A DNA stretch of 64,000 nt from Diploptera punctata. Its lineage: Eukaryota; Arthropoda; Insecta; Blattodea; Blaberidae. The notes beneath the pieces are model-generated. The model made no database searches. It was given only the letters and a program-made list of their open reading frames with translations, and was not told where the DNA came from. This document shows, one piece after another, positions 1 to 10,658 of the stretch (within the stretch, counting starts at the first letter, position 1; each line of letters begins with the position of its first letter). The DNA is taken from contig JASPKZ010001241.1 in NCBI GenBank assembly GCA_030220185.1, positions 1,737,501 to 1,801,500 on the forward strand. Direction: 5' to 3'. The translations under genes and the position numbers were made by a program.

Positions 1-362
1 TCGCGGGTTCAAATCCGGTCTGGGGCGATGGATTTTTTAGGACGGAAAAATCCAAGGAGCAAGTCCTCCGGGAGGGACTTTAAGCCGTGGGTCCCGTGTC
101 AGAAGGTTTTCAGGCTCGTAAAAAATCCTTAAGCCTGAATGAAAAGGCCTCTAAGCAAAATTTACCGAATTTTCCCGTCCTAGTACTACCTTGGTTTCCT
201 AGATGTCAGTATGAGGCGGAACGCTGACCACGTACCACTCAAAATGACATCTATACGAAAACAAGTGTAACTAAATTAGTATGGTTCAAATTCTTCCCTG
301 TAGGGGGAGAGCGCCTAAATCTCTGTAAAGGGAAAACGTAGGCTTACAATACAAACAAAAAC
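1..362 (+). mobile_element. SINE-A copy, 5' end cut by window edge
   Basis: A tRNA-derived short interspersed element, transcribed by RNA polymerase III and copied by LINE machinery. The sequence opens inside the B box (GGTTCAAATCC) and continues through the family body: AAATCCAAGGAGCAAGTCC, the paired AAGCCTGAA block, and the end block CCCTGTAGGGGGAGAG. The same body recurs at 4886, 10235 and 53476, which proves a dispersed family. The head upstream of the B box is outside the window. It carries no protein-coding capacity. Confidence 0.9.
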
Positions 363-1167
363 TTAAATTTGTCACATTTTTTTATATGTTGTTAAACATT
401 GCGTTCTGTTTTAAATATTACTGTAATCAGTACGGTATTGTTACTTTTTGTAAACTAGTTAACTGCTAAAATGAAACATATTATGTAATAAGATATTTAT
501 TCATGAAACATTTTATTTCATTTTATAGAATTTCACTATTGTCTTTGTGTATTCGATACACAGAACCAAACTGATCAATTAAGTGCCAAAGAGTGAATAA
601 CGTTTCCATCAGGTCTTTTGTGTAATTTGAAGATTTAATTTGATTTTCCATTTCCTATTACTCATTGTATACTTGATATCTCATGCATAAAATTAAAACC
701 CACGAACCCTGACATTAATGATCCATCGTTCTTTGAAGGGCGGTAATTACAGTGGAACTGAAACCCGATCACACTTCAGATCCTGATACGTGCCGGCCTC
801 ACTGCTAGTGACGCTTCATTTAAAACTCGTCATCAGTATTTCAATCCCATTGAAATGTACTCAATTAGAAATAAATCTTAGCGTAAAATATTACCAGTAC
901 AACGTACGTATGTAACTTTGTCAACTTCAGAATGAAGCATTTAGTAAGGAATGACAACATAGTGTTTCACATAAATTATTGGTAGTTATTGACTCGTTAT
1001 ATCTTTCAAATGGCTCCTGTCATGCTAATAGTTTGTTACTAAATCCTTATAGGATACGTAAGATAAATGCAACATAATATCTGAGATCCCTCTCATTAAT
1101 ATTTCTAAAACTTTTAATAAAGAACCCTCAAACCCAAAATACTCCCCGTAGGCAATTTCAGCATTAT
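363..1167. other. No gene recognised; AT-rich spacer
   Basis: I see no long open frame, repeat shared with the rest of the window, or tRNA-like box here. It is AT-rich sequence between two SINEs. Confidence 0.5.
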
Positions 1168-1173
1168 ACTGTT

Positions 1174-1180
<7 letters not shown>

Positions 1181-1225
<45 letters not shown>

Positions 1226-1542
1226 ATCCTTCCATAGTAATTCTGCCCGAAGGCAGGTCTTTCACTGCAATTATAGCATTTTCATGCTATGCATTGCATT
1301 TTTACTAGGGAATTTTAGGTGTGGTAGCTTCCCGTTGCTTTCCACACAGTTGAAGGATGATGATGATTGCGATGGCCATATTTCGGGAACCCTTTGGGCC
1401 TTAAAGTTTTCCGACATTTGCCTTATAGGTGAGGAAAAACCCCGATAAAAACCTCACGCAGAAAAACTGTCCCGACCGGGGATCGAACCCGGGCCCGCTG
1501 CGTAACAAGGCAGCACGCTACCTCGAGACCACAGCGGTGGAC
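1181..1542 (-). mobile_element. SINE-B full-length copy with TA-repeat tail
   Basis: Minus-strand tRNA-derived SINE. The head (about 1542 down to 1468) has an A-box-like segment and a B box (GGGTTCGATCC on the minus strand). The body contains the GGTGAGG block and the 3' module ending near the TA tract at 1181-1223. The insertion is flanked by a 13-bp near-identical duplication, actgttccatata at 1168-1180 and actcttccatata at 1543-1555. The TA repeat therefore lies inside the duplication and is the tail of this SINE, not an independent microsatellite. Confidence 0.9.
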
Positions 1543-1701
1543 ACTCTTCCATATAGTACTCGCCTTAATTAGTGGGAATATATGAGTGAATTACTTGTTT
1601 GTCTCAAATGTTCGTGTTCTCTCGTTTTCCATAGATTACAGCTGATGGATCATAGCGAAGTACAGCCATGTCACTGTGTGGTCAAAAACTTTACTTTATT
1701 A

Positions 1702-2460
1702 AGGACTTTATTAAACTAAAAGTAGTAGTAGTAGTAGGACTTTATTAGACAAAAAGTAAGATATTTACAATATTATTTACAAATATGGGTCGCACGGGCA
1801 GTAAGCCGTACGTGCTGTTGACAGTCCGTTACAATAAAGTAATAATTGGTACTAGTGTAAAGAAAAATAAACAACAAAAAAACATTAACATTACAATTAC
1901 ATAAAGAAAACACAGTAATATTACAATTAAATAATAACACAATAGCATTATACACTAAGTAATTTGTATATAATTGTTAAGAATTAATGGTATTGCATTT
2001 TGATAACATATATTTATTCATGAATGAGTGTTGTCCTTATTTTCCGCGTTTTGTCCAGAAATTTACCGAGGTTTATCCAATTTTCTGGATTTACCAATAA
2101 CTCGTAGCATGCCAATCTTTCCCGATTTGAATTTAGAAATCTTTCCGGTAATAACTGACGTCTCCAATATTCTAAATCATTACATTTTCCTAATATATGT
2201 ATCTCATCTTCAAAGTTCCCGCACATTGGACATATTCGCATATCGTGATCGTCGCTAAATTTTATAAATCTCCATGCCCCTAGCCTAAACCGAGCAAGCC
2301 CTGATCTCTCCTTAAATCCTAGATTGAGTATATACAATTCTTTTCCCCAGACGTGTTTTAGGTCTCTTTGTAAACACAGTGAGCGTTTTCCTGTACATTC
2401 GGCGAAAATATCTTGTTGGTTTATATCTAAGTACCTCCTCCTTATTTTTCTCAGATACAT
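1702..2460 (-). mobile_element. LINE-F 3' fragment (ORF2 C-terminus plus 3' UTR)
   Basis: A 5'-truncated non-LTR retrotransposon. The minus-strand frame 2460-2014 (148 residues) ends the polyprotein and contains the Cys/His cluster CPMCGNFEDEIHILGKC (CX2CX7HX4C), the usual C-terminal zinc knuckle of LINE RT proteins. It is preceded by a basic segment (KIRRRYLD) and followed by a conserved NPENWINLGKFLDKTRK tail. The 3' UTR carries the block GTCAACAGCACGTACGGC and ends in AATAAAGTCC plus TAG repeats. Two successive copies of the terminal AATAAAGTCC unit separated by (TAG)n are visible at 1702-1750. Related copies lie at 2461, 36205, 41466 and 49990. Confidence 0.85.
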
Positions 2461-3005
2461 ACAATGTTATTTACAAATGTGGATCGCACGGGTAGTAAGC
2501 CGTACGTGCTGTTGACAGTCCGTTACAATAAGTTGATGTTTAAAAACAAAAAAAGAAAACACAATAATCTTACAATTAGATATCAATACAATTACATTAT
2601 ACATTAACTTAGTTATGTAAAATTATTAAGCATTAATGGTATTGCAATTTGCTAACATATTTATTTATTCCTGAATAAGTGTTGTTCTTATTTTCCGCGT
2701 TTTGTCCAGAAATCTACCCAGGTTTATCCAGTTTTCTGGGTTTACCAGTAACTCGTAGCATGTCAATCTTCCACGATTTGAATTTAGAAATATTTCTGTT
2801 AATAACTGATGCCTCCAATATTCTAAATCGTTATATTTTCCTAATATATGTATCTCGTCTTCAAAGCTCCCGCACATTGGACATATTCGCATATCGTGAT
2901 CGTCGCTAATTTTTAAAAATGTCCATGCCCCTAACCTGAACCAAGCAAGTCCTGATCTCTATTTAAATCCTAGATTGAGTATAAAATATTATTTTCCCCA
3001 GGTCA
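2461..3005 (-). mobile_element. LINE-F second 3' fragment, abutting the first
   Basis: A second, more truncated copy of the same LINE lies directly against the first, same orientation. The frame 2892-2665 repeats the C-terminal cluster with small changes (CPMCGSFEDEIHILGKY); the last zinc-binding Cys is replaced by Tyr. It begins without the AATAAAGTCC terminal unit of its neighbour, so it may be a tandem rearrangement instead of an independent insertion. No target duplication is evident. Confidence 0.8.
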
Positions 3006-3202
3006 AAAACCTATATATTGTATGCACCAACATTTAAATCCTCTGCCAACATAGTCACTGTAATCCCGGGAGGCGTGGGACACATGGAAGGGTGAACTGA
3101 AAGCAAATATTAAACCAAGCGAAAATATTTAGTATACATTATATTGTAAGACAAATATATAATTGATTTAAATATTTAAATATGTATCGTAATTTAATAT
3201 CT

Positions 3203-4058
3203 CCTTCTTCTTCTTCTTCTTAATCATAATTTGTAGAATTTGCATCCTGTTTATTTCCAAAATCACTCCTCGAAGGAAGACAAATTGGATGTGCATTCAC
3301 TGTCTATCTATCTCTTGGCTGGTCTTCCTCTTTCTTCTCCCGTCCATTGGTCTATCTTCTTTAGCTCTTTTTGCAAGTCGGTTGTCTTCCAATCTTTCTA
3401 TATGTCTCTTACAATATTTTCGTCTATCTATAATCAATTTGGTTATGTCTTGAATATGACATTTGTCCCTAATTTCTGTGTTGTGTATTTTATCAAATAA
3501 TGTTTTCCTCTGAATAGTTTTTAAGATTTTAATTTCACATATGTTTATTATTTGTTTAGTTATAGTTGTATCAGCCCTAGTTTCTGATTCTTATACGATA
3601 ACTGGTCGAAATATCGTTTCGTATATGCGCGTTTTGCTTTCTATTGGCATATTATGTTTGTTGCGCCAAATTAAATCATTCATATATCCTGATATTTGTG
3701 CTGCTTTATCAGTTTGTTTATTTAATTATTTGATCAAATTTTTAATGTTTGTTGTTAATACACCTAAATAATTAAATTCTGATACTTGTTCTATCATTTT
3801 TCTTTTCACTTATAATTTTCATCTCATTGGTTCTTTTGATATTGTTAAGCATTTTGTCTTATTCGTATTAATTTTCATTTTGTATTTTCTGGCATTTATA
3901 TTAAATTGATGTAAAGATCTTTGTAAATTATCTTCAGATTCTGAAAGGAGAACGACATCGTCTGCGTAACATATCAAGTGAAATCTAGTATTTCCCATTT
4001 TATAACCCAAATGTGGTGGTATGTTTTCAATAATTGTATCCATTATAATATTAAATAA
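3203..4058 (-). mobile_element. LINE-G-like retrotransposon, 3' part (RT and C-terminus)
   Basis: Minus-strand non-LTR retrotransposon remnant. The frame ending at 3819 contains the RT catalytic box YADD (CYADDVVLLSESEDNL) and the following KMKINTNKTK motif. Downstream on the minus strand come IEQVSEFNYLGV (the YLG block) and, in broken frames, a C-terminal segment KRHIERLEDNRLAKR. The 3' end has a short GAA-repeat tail (TTC at 3203-3220). Stops and frameshifts make it non-functional. Its 5' part resumes at 4466 after a SINE-B insertion. Confidence 0.85.
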
Positions 4059-4454
4059 AGTCCACCGCTGTGGTTTCGGTGTAGCGTGCTGCCTTGTCAC
4101 ACAGCGGGCCCGGGTTCGATCCCCAGTCGGGACAGTTTTTCTGGGTGAGGTTTTTATCAGGGTTTTTCCTCACCTGTAAGACAAATGTCAGGAAAACTTT
4201 AAGGCCCAAACGGTCCCCGAAATCATATGGCCATCGCAATCATTATCATTCATATTCATCTTAGGTTAAGCTTAGGATTAGGGACTCTCCTGGCGCACCA
4301 TTATCATCATCACCCATCATATAATCGGGGCAACGTAACCCCGCATTCCGGGCGCCCCAACCTTAGAAGTGGGTTACAAGTACGCCATGTCAGAATAGAA
4401 ACCAGCAATGTCGAAAGACAAACCTGGGCATTTGAAAAAAAAATATATATATAT
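4059..4454 (+). mobile_element. SINE-B copy inserted in a LINE
   Basis: Plus-strand SINE-B with head GTCCACCGCTGTGG, B box GGGTTCGATCC and body CTCACCTGTAAGACAAATGTC. It is flanked by an exact 11-bp target duplication atattaaataa (4048-4058 and 4455-4465) and splits a minus-strand LINE. After about 4260 its 3' half differs from the other copies: a GGTTAAGCTTAGG block, then CGCCCCAACC, then an A-run and TA tail. This may be a second subfamily or a composite. Confidence 0.88.
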
Positions 4455-4465
4455 ATATTAAATAA

Positions 4466-4720
4466 GAATGGACTTAAAGGGCCACCTTGCCTGATGCCCT
4501 TTGTGAGGGTTATTTCTTCAGTTTGCTGTTCTTTTACTTTGATTACTGTTTTGCAGTGTGTGTTAATTGATATTATTTCTCTAATAAGTTAATTAGAAAT
4601 TTCATTCTCTCTCAAGATATAGGCCTATATAACATCTTAAAGCTGTACTCTGTCAAAAATGTGAACAAAAAGTAAAATGGGAATCTAGTGTTTCCCATTT
4701 TATAACCAAATGTAACTTAG
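4466..4720 (-). mobile_element. LINE-G-like retrotransposon, 5' continuation
   Basis: Continuation of the LINE at 3203-4058 on the far side of the SINE-B insertion. Minus-strand translation gives the RT block GIRQGGPLSPFLFNI-like (seen as TKGIRQGGPLS), which lies upstream of YADD in RT proteins, in the right order and orientation. Further upstream is a degraded ISINTHCKTVIKVKEQ segment. The 5' limit is not visible. Confidence 0.75.
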
Positions 4721-4797
4721 TTTAAGATCAATTAATTGTAAATTTAAATAAACTGGTTAAGTGGCAGACATAGCCTTAACTCCTCCTCACAATGTTG

Positions 4798-4809
4798 TTT
4801 ATTATTATC

Positions 4810-4840
<31 letters not shown>

Positions 4841-4880
4841 GTAATAATAATAGTAGTAGTAGTAGGCCCTAGTAGTAGTA
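4798..4880 (+). repeat. TAA/TAG simple repeats
   Basis: Runs of AAT, then TAG triplets. They sit immediately upstream of SINE-A, so they may be the target or the tail of an older retroelement. Confidence 0.85.
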
Positions 4881-4885
4881 GAATC

Positions 4886-5243
4886 GGCAGCAGTGGACTA
4901 GTGGTTATGCTCCTTGCCTCTGGTACCGAGAGTCGCGGATTCAAACCCGGCCGGGATCGATTGATTCTTTAGGATAGAAAAATCCAAGGAGCAAGTCCTC
5001 CGGGAGAGACTTTAAGCCGTGGGTCCCGAGTCTATAGATTTTCAGGCTCGTAAAAGATCCTTAAGCCTGAATGAAAAGGCCTCTAAGCAAAACTTACCGA
5101 ATTTCCCGTCCTAGTACTACCTTGGTTTCCTAGATGTCAGTATTAGGCGGAACGCTGACCAAATTAGTATGGTTCAAATTCTTCCCTGTAGGGGGAGAAC
5201 ACCTAAATCTCTGTTAAGGGAAACATGGGCTTACAAGATACAA
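4886..5243 (+). mobile_element. SINE-A, full-length
   Basis: The most complete plus-strand copy. The head has an A-box-like TGGACTAGTGGTTATGC and a B box GATTCAAACCC spaced as in a tRNA gene. The body follows with AAATCCAAGGAGCAAGTCC and AGCCTGAATGAAAAGGCC. Part of the body (the CCACTCAAAATGACATC block seen at position 232) is deleted. The 3' end runs into GAA and TAG triplets at 5240-5300. Confidence 0.9.
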
Positions 5244-5340
5244 GAAGAAGAAGAAGAAGAAGAAGTAGTAGTAGTATTAGAGTAGTAGTAGTATTAGCTT
5301 TATCTAAACATGTTTATTTCAATACATTATATATTATTAG

Positions 5341-5650
5341 ACCACCGCTACGGTCTCGAGGTAACGTGCTGCGGGCCAGGGTTCGATTCCCGGTCGGGAC
5401 AGGCTCCTGGATGAGGTTTTTTTCGGGGTTTTTCCTCACCTGTAAACCAATTGTCAGGAAGCTTAGGGCTCAATGGTCCCCGAAACATCATCCGGCCATC
5501 ATCATCATCATCCCCCTTCAGCGATGTGGAAAGCAACGGGAAGCTACCACACCTACAGTTCCCTAGTAAAGCTGCAAAGCATAGCATGAAAATTATACGA
5601 TTGCTGTGAAATCCCTGCCCTCGGACAGAATTATTATGGATCGATATAGC
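5341..5650 (+). mobile_element. SINE-B copy with head deletion
   Basis: Plus-strand SINE-B: CCACCGCTACGG head, B box GGTTCGATTCCC, body and 3' module AAGCAACGGGAAGCTACC. A short deletion between A and B boxes removes the TGCCTTGTCAC segment seen in other copies, so the tRNA-like promoter is probably damaged. The open frames across it on both strands are non-coding. Confidence 0.85.
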
Positions 5651-6012
5651 ATTAAGAGACAAGAAAACCATTTGACAAATTTATGAGAAGTTGAGGAGGA
5701 AAAAATGACAATTCGGCTTAACGGACTCATAGGTCCATTATTGCACTCAGTAAAGCCATAAATGAAGTGTTCATACCCTTTGGACTCTAACCCCTTATTT
5801 ATGTTTGTAATGCATATTCGTCCTTTGAATTTATTTTTGAATAATTTTGGTTTGTTTTATTCCCCCTAAGTACGAGATTATGTTTAATACCGATAGAGCA
5901 CCGGAGAAAAGTATATGTTTTATAAATGTTTCTTCTCTACGTTTTTAAGTCTACAATAAAAATAGCCTAAAACATTTATTTTTGCTTCTATTATGAAACG
6001 TTTATTTCTCTA
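5651..6012. other. No gene recognised
   Basis: AT-rich spacer between two SINE-B copies; no coding or repeat signal recognised. Confidence 0.45.
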
Positions 6013-6329
6013 CCCATCCATAGTAATTCTGGCCGAAGGCAGGTCCTTCACTGCAATCATTGCATTTTCACGTTATGCTTGCAGCTTTACTAGGGAATTG
6101 TAAGTGTGGTAGCTTCCCGTTACTTTCCGCACCGGTGAAGGATGATGATGATGATAAGTCCATATGATTTCGGGGACCGTTTGGGCTTTAAAGGTTTCCT
6201 GACATTTGTCTTACAGGTGAGGAAAAAACCCGATAAAACCTCACCCAGAAAAACTGCCCGGACCGGGGATCGAACCCGGGCCCGCTGCGTGACAAGTCAG
6301 CATGCTACCTCGAGACCACAGTGGTGGAC
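6013..6329 (-). mobile_element. SINE-B copy
   Basis: Minus-strand copy with all modules: the 3' module GGTAGCTTCCCGTTAC, an ATG-repeat stretch, the GGTGAGG block, and a head with an intact B box ending at the GTCCACC terminus near 6329. Flanks carry a loose duplication (tttctctac / tttctccat). Confidence 0.87.
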
Positions 6330-6561
6330 TCTTTCTCCATAGTTGGCATGAAAACCCCATCTCCCACTTTCGCATCAAAATGTCTTAAGAGAATTTGCAT
6401 ATCGTATACTGGAAACTGGTTAAACTGCTACATTTCTTCGTAAAAGATGTCCTTAATTTCGCCACCATTGCTTTCGGAAGGTACATGCACATTTTTTGTG
6501 AGTAATTTTCAGAAACAACCTTTACCTATGATTATATATCAATAAAATTCATATTTTTAAC
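6330..6561. other. No gene recognised
   Basis: AT-rich spacer with no recognised element. Confidence 0.4.
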
Positions 6562-6595
6562 TGATATTCTAATTAAATTTGAAGAGAAAAATTTT

Positions 6596-6670
6596 CGCCT
6601 AGACCGGGACTCGAACCCGGGACCCTTGGCTTTCCGGGCCAAGTGCTCTACCAACTGAGCTACCGAGGCG
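6596..6670 (-). tRNA. tRNA-like sequence, cassette 1 (probable pseudo-tRNA)
   Basis: Read on the minus strand this folds as a tRNA. The acceptor arms GCCTCGG and TCTAGGC pair with one mismatch and one wobble. The D arm is GCTC-AGTTGGTA-GAGC. The T arm CCGGG-TTCGAGT-CCCGG is perfect. The anticodon arm is odd: CTTGGC-CCGGAAA-GCCAAG has six pairs with C at the position where U33 is expected, and the arm is 19 instead of 17 bases. Read literally the anticodon is GGA (Ser), but the D arm is not of the serine class. With the second copy 304 bp away and inverted flanks, a tRNA-derived repeat is more likely than a working gene. Confidence 0.55.
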
Positions 6671-6899
6671 AGTTACGATCTAGACGCAAATTTTTCTCTT
6701 ATATACGTTGCAATTCCCTATCGCCAAATGCTTTTGAAACCATTGTTTCTATCTTTGCAAATGGCGGCTTCTTAGTTAAGAAGACATTTATTGGAAATTT
6801 AACATTACTTTAAAAGCTAGTAAGGCTTCTAATGATGTTTTTATTATTAATTTAACATTTCTCAATGAAAGATAAATTAAATTTGAAGAGAAAAATTTT

Positions 6900-6974
6900 C
6901 GCCTAGACCGGGACTCGAACCCGGGACCCTTGGCTTTCCGTGCCAAGTGCTCTACCAACTGAGATACCGAGGCG
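6900..6974 (-). tRNA. tRNA-like sequence, cassette 2 (probable pseudo-tRNA)
   Basis: Second copy of the tRNA-like core. It differs by an A for the first anticodon-loop base (ACGGAAA) and by GATAC for GCTAC in the D stem, which breaks one D-stem pair. The T arm and both internal promoter boxes remain intact, so it may still bind RNA polymerase III factors. Confidence 0.5.
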
Positions 6975-7279
6975 AGTTACGATCTAGACGCAAATTTTTC
7001 TCTTATATACGTTGTAATTCCCTATGATATTTTAATATTCTTGTTATAAATAAAAAAAACATATTCCTAATGGTAAGTATCGTATCCTATTCCATAAAAT
7101 AACGACACATTGCTTGTTCGTATAGGTTTATCCTATCAGAACAAATCTAATACGTTTCTAATTAGTTAGTAGCTCATTCTAATCACTGCTTTCTATTCAT
7201 ACTTCCGATTTTCAAATACGAAACGTCATGTGCACTTTCCTTGTCATTGTATTAATATATCCATACTATTCCAAAGCTT

Positions 7280-7815
7280 ACAGGGGCATTTCTAAGGACT
7301 ATTTAACGAATAAAATTAAGCTGTTTACTCACAAAGCATTATTTAAATATAGTTATTTTTAAATATTTATATATTTAATGTAAACGGCGATGTTTGAAAA
7401 CAAATCAGAAATGTGAGTTTATGTTCATTCACTGCTGCTTGATCATATTATTTACTGTCAAATAAGATCGCAATATTGTAAGAGTGCACCCCAAGTGGAG
7501 AAATAATGAAACACATCAAACTATATATCATAATCAACATTACGGGTTATTCATTTATTTTTTTAGTAAACAACTCAGTAAAATCAAGGAATCTTTTCAT
7601 TATTTGCTATATTCAATGTATTTGTTGGAGAAAAATAATGCTTTGACCTGTTCAGAACATTAAAAAGGGAGGAGCTTTCTTTATCACAAAAGCAGGAGCT
7701 GATAAAGAGAAATCGATAAAGAGCGAGGTGAAACACGACATCCGTTGGTTGTAAAACAACATTCATTGAAACGTGATTGGTCATTGACTAACATTTGTGG
7801 CATGAGTTAAATAGT
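7280..7815 (+). mobile_element. Element K, copy 1
   Basis: A dispersed AT-rich repeat shared with 54530-55155 (same strand) and 59990-60738 (opposite strand). Conserved blocks include GTTTGAAAACAAA, TCAAATAAGATCGCAATATT, GTAAACAACTCAGTAAAATCA and the terminus CATGAGTTAAATAGT. No coding capacity is visible. Comparison with copy 3 suggests TIRs based on AACTCATGC, so a non-autonomous DNA transposon is likely. The left end of this copy is unclear. Confidence 0.7.
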
Positions 7816-9026
7816 CACGTTAAATCTTCAAGCAATACTTTTGTCGGCTGTATACGACTGGTCATTCAGCTATGCCACCATATTTAAGGGTCGAATGCTT
7901 GATCCGAAATTTCAAGGCAAGCAAATCTCACATTACATGGATATTGACTTTGTTGTATGAAATGCAATTAATTATATTTCGCTCTCTTTATCAAAATTCC
8001 AAAATACTTACTAATCGTCTTATTCAAATAACTTTTAATTAAGATGAATAATTAAGTTGTACTAAAAATATGTATTTACTACTTTGAAAGCAGATAGTAT
8101 GTAAAATATATTTAAAATTTGAGTAGGTGAAGTAACTTTAATCATTGTTTCGATCCAAATTTTAAAACTTTACATGTTTGTGATAAGGGTAAGAAGATGG
8201 GCCTTTTGGAGGCTGTAGAATTAAATAAAATGAAAAGTAATATTACACTGTTAAATTCTCTACTTGATTTGAATGAATCGCCTTTGTTAAATTAAAAGTA
8301 TTAAATAAATTATTGTTGTATTGTTGCTTAGATCAGTTGGAACATAATTCATAATTTGTTAACATGTCTGAAGAAAGTACAGTGTACCAAAACAGCTGTC
8401 ACTGAATTATATCTTAATAAATATGAAAATCAAGTAAAACTAAGTTTCATTTTATTTAATTAATATAAGAGAAGTTCCTAATTCTCTTCTATATGTATTG
8501 CAGATTACAACCAGATAACCATTCTGCAGTAACTACATTTATTTCCACAAGGTAAGGTAATAATATGTATTAGTTTTTGCATTATAACATACCTATCTGG
8601 CAACTGTAGCATGCTGTTATGGTTTTGCTATTAATAACACGAATATAGCACATTGTTCCAATAAAACTAGTGTACTGAATACACATCAAGATGATTAAAT
8701 CGCAGATGTTAAATTGCAGTCAATGATAGACGGGTTATGATAGAATTCCCCATAGACATAATATAATGGTATATAGTGTGTCAGTATCATATAGTCTAGC
8801 TGCAGACATAACTTACCAACCTAGTATAAATTCTTACTTCATTGTTCTCGCTCTGCATTGCGGTTGAATTCAAGTTATGCCACATAAGAGAGAATGTAGA
8901 TCCTACAGGATTTAAAATCTAATTGTTATAACGTAATATCGTTAAATATAACATTTATTTATTATGCATGAATATTTTCCAGAAGAATTGCAGAAAGCTT
9001 CTTATGAATTAAATAAAATAGCTCAT
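7816..9026. other. No gene recognised; AT-rich
   Basis: About 1.2 kb without shared repeats or coding signal. The short frame at 8964-9266 runs antisense to the LINE that follows and is a shadow. Confidence 0.45.
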
Positions 9027-9459
9027 ATATATCATCATCATCCGGTATCATGGCAGCTGCCGCCGTCTTCCGGAAACCAAACGCCATTTCTCTCTGTCCA
9101 TCCATTGATCTTCTTCCAATCCTCTGATAATCATAGCTGCTTGTACTCCGTCTATCCAATTTTTCTTCGGTCTTTCTGTCTTCCTCCTTTCCATTTGGAT
9201 CCATTCCATAACAATTTTAGGCAATCTTTGCTCTGTCATTCTTTTGACATGGCCATACCATTTTAATATTTTCTTTTCTATAATGTCTATGATGTCCGGC
9301 TCCTCTTGTACACCCATAATTTCCCTTATTTCTTTATTTCGTATTCTATCCATTGTAGATTTTCCAGCTGATCTTCTTAAAACATCCATTTCTGTACTTA
9401 AAATTCTTGCCGTTTACCTGGCAGGAATTTGCCAGACTTCAGCACCATATGTTAAAATG

Positions 9460-9466
<7 letters not shown>
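9027..9466 (-). mobile_element. LINE-G-like C-terminal fragment
   Basis: Minus-strand end of a LINE polyprotein. The frame 9389-9048 reads from the linker RSAGKSTMDRIRNKEIREIM through LKWYGHVKRM to RPKKNWIDGVQAAM and the closing EDQWMDREKWRL. This layout is typical of the extreme C-terminus of several insect LINE RT proteins. The 3' end continues into an ATG-repeat tail (CATCATCATC near 9029). 5' truncated; in-frame but only a tail, so not functional. Confidence 0.85.

Positions 9467-9507
<41 letters not shown>
9465..9507. repeat. (TA)n microsatellite
   Basis: A run of TA dinucleotides lying between two oppositely oriented LINE fragments. Confidence 0.95.
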
Positions 9508-9510
<3 letters not shown>

Positions 9511-9511
9511 C

Positions 9512-10125
9512 ATGAAGATAATTATTTCAAAAGTAAAAGCAAAGGAAATTATGAGTAAAGATATACAAAGGGTTAAAATAGAAATAAATTGACATATAGT
9601 AGAAAAAATAATTTTAACTCACTTGGAAACATATTTTCAAAAAAATAAAAGGGATATAGTTGTAAAATTAGAAAGATATAATAAATTCAATGGCATAATA
9701 AAAATAAATTTTGGAAAATCAATATGTACAGAAACGAAATTAAGATTGCGTAATATTATTTCAGAACCAGCACTTAAATATGGAAGTAAACTTTGGGTAT
9801 AGAATCAGGGAGATAGAAGAAATTGGAAGGAGTACATGAGATTTTTGAGACTTCTTGGATTCATAAGGTTAAATCATGAAAGAAATATAGATATCAGAAA
9901 GAATTGAAAGTAGAAAATATTTTAAATGATATAACCAAATATGAACAAAATTGGAAACCACGTGTTTTGAGATTGGAAAGGGGAACATTACCCAAACTAT
10001 ACAATATTAACCACAGGGATAGAGAGGTATGGGAAAACCACGGCGTAGGCTGATTCACCAAAATCATCTTAAATAAAATGTAGGAGACAGATGCTTCTAA
10101 AACGTCCATGATAATGACGATATTT
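9512..10125 (+). mobile_element. LINE RT C-terminal remnant
   Basis: Plus-strand, heavily mutated. Across frames it reads LERYNKFNGIIKINFGK, LRNIISEPALKYGSKLWV and MRFLRLLGF, the order of the connecting region after the RT domain (compare YGSEFWILRA...MRFLR at 35.4 kb). Several stops and frameshifts. It runs away from the opposite-strand LINE at 9027-9466. Confidence 0.7.
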
Positions 10126-10234
10126 TTAATTAGGGAAGTAATTTACACGAATATAGCCTACATATCCTTATTTGATCTACATGGGCAAACCATTTCCAAT
10201 CATTCCTGGCATTTTAAGCTATATTTATTTAACA

Positions 10235-10648
10235 GTACTTATATTGTATTGTAAGCCAATGTTTTCCCTTTACAGAGATTTAGGCACTCTCCCCCTACAG
10301 GGAAGAATTTCAACCATACTAATTTAGTTACACTTGTTTTCGTATAGATGTCATTTTTGAGTGGTCCGTGGTCAGCGTTCCGCCTCATACTGACATCTAG
10401 GAAACCATGGTAGTACTAGGACGGGAAAATTCCGTAAATTTTGCTTAGAGGCCTTTCCATTCAGGCTTAAGGATTTTTTACGAGCCTGAAAATCTTCAGA
10501 CTCGGGACCCAAGGCTTAAAGTCCCTCCCGGAGGACTTGCTCCTTGGATTTTTCCGTCCTAAAAAAATCCATCAACCCCGGCCGGGTTTGAACCCGCGTC
10601 CCTCGGGACCAGAGGCAAGGGGCATAACCACTAGTCCACCGCGGCCGA
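10235..10648 (-). mobile_element. SINE-A, full-length, with target duplication
   Basis: Minus-strand SINE-A. The head near 10570-10645 contains TGGACTAGTGGTTATGCC and a B box GGTTCAAACCC. An exact 10-bp target duplication ttatttaaca flanks it (10225-10234 and 10649-10658). It is inserted next to or within a LINE fragment that resumes at 10659. Confidence 0.92.
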
Positions 10649-10658
10649 TTATTTAACA

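Larger units (their letters stand above)
6571..7024 (-). repeat. Unit with two 150-bp direct tRNA-like cassettes
   Basis: Bases 6571-6720 and 6875-7024 are nearly identical 150-bp direct repeats separated by 154 bp. Each has the tRNA-like core inside about 22-bp inverted arms (AAGAGAAAAATTTT...CCTAGA against TCTAGACGCAAATTTTTCTC). The whole unit is bounded by tgatattctaa (6562) and tgatattttaa (7025), which resembles a target duplication. This would fit one insertion with terminal direct repeats, or a dimeric SINE. Confidence 0.6.

Noticed and set aside
2028..2909. Plus-strand frames opposite LINE-F
   Set aside because: They mirror the minus-strand zinc-knuckle frame in both copies, so their similarity follows from the LINE sequence and not from a second gene.
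5225..5671. Overlapping frames of 107 and 113 residues on both strands
   Set aside because: Cover GAA/TAG repeats and SINE-B; the apparent similarity to other frames is SINE sequence.
6596..6974. A pair of functional serine tRNA genes
   Set aside because: Anticodon arm is two bases too long with C33, the D arm is not serine-type, one copy has a D-stem mismatch, and both lie in a duplicated repeat unit.
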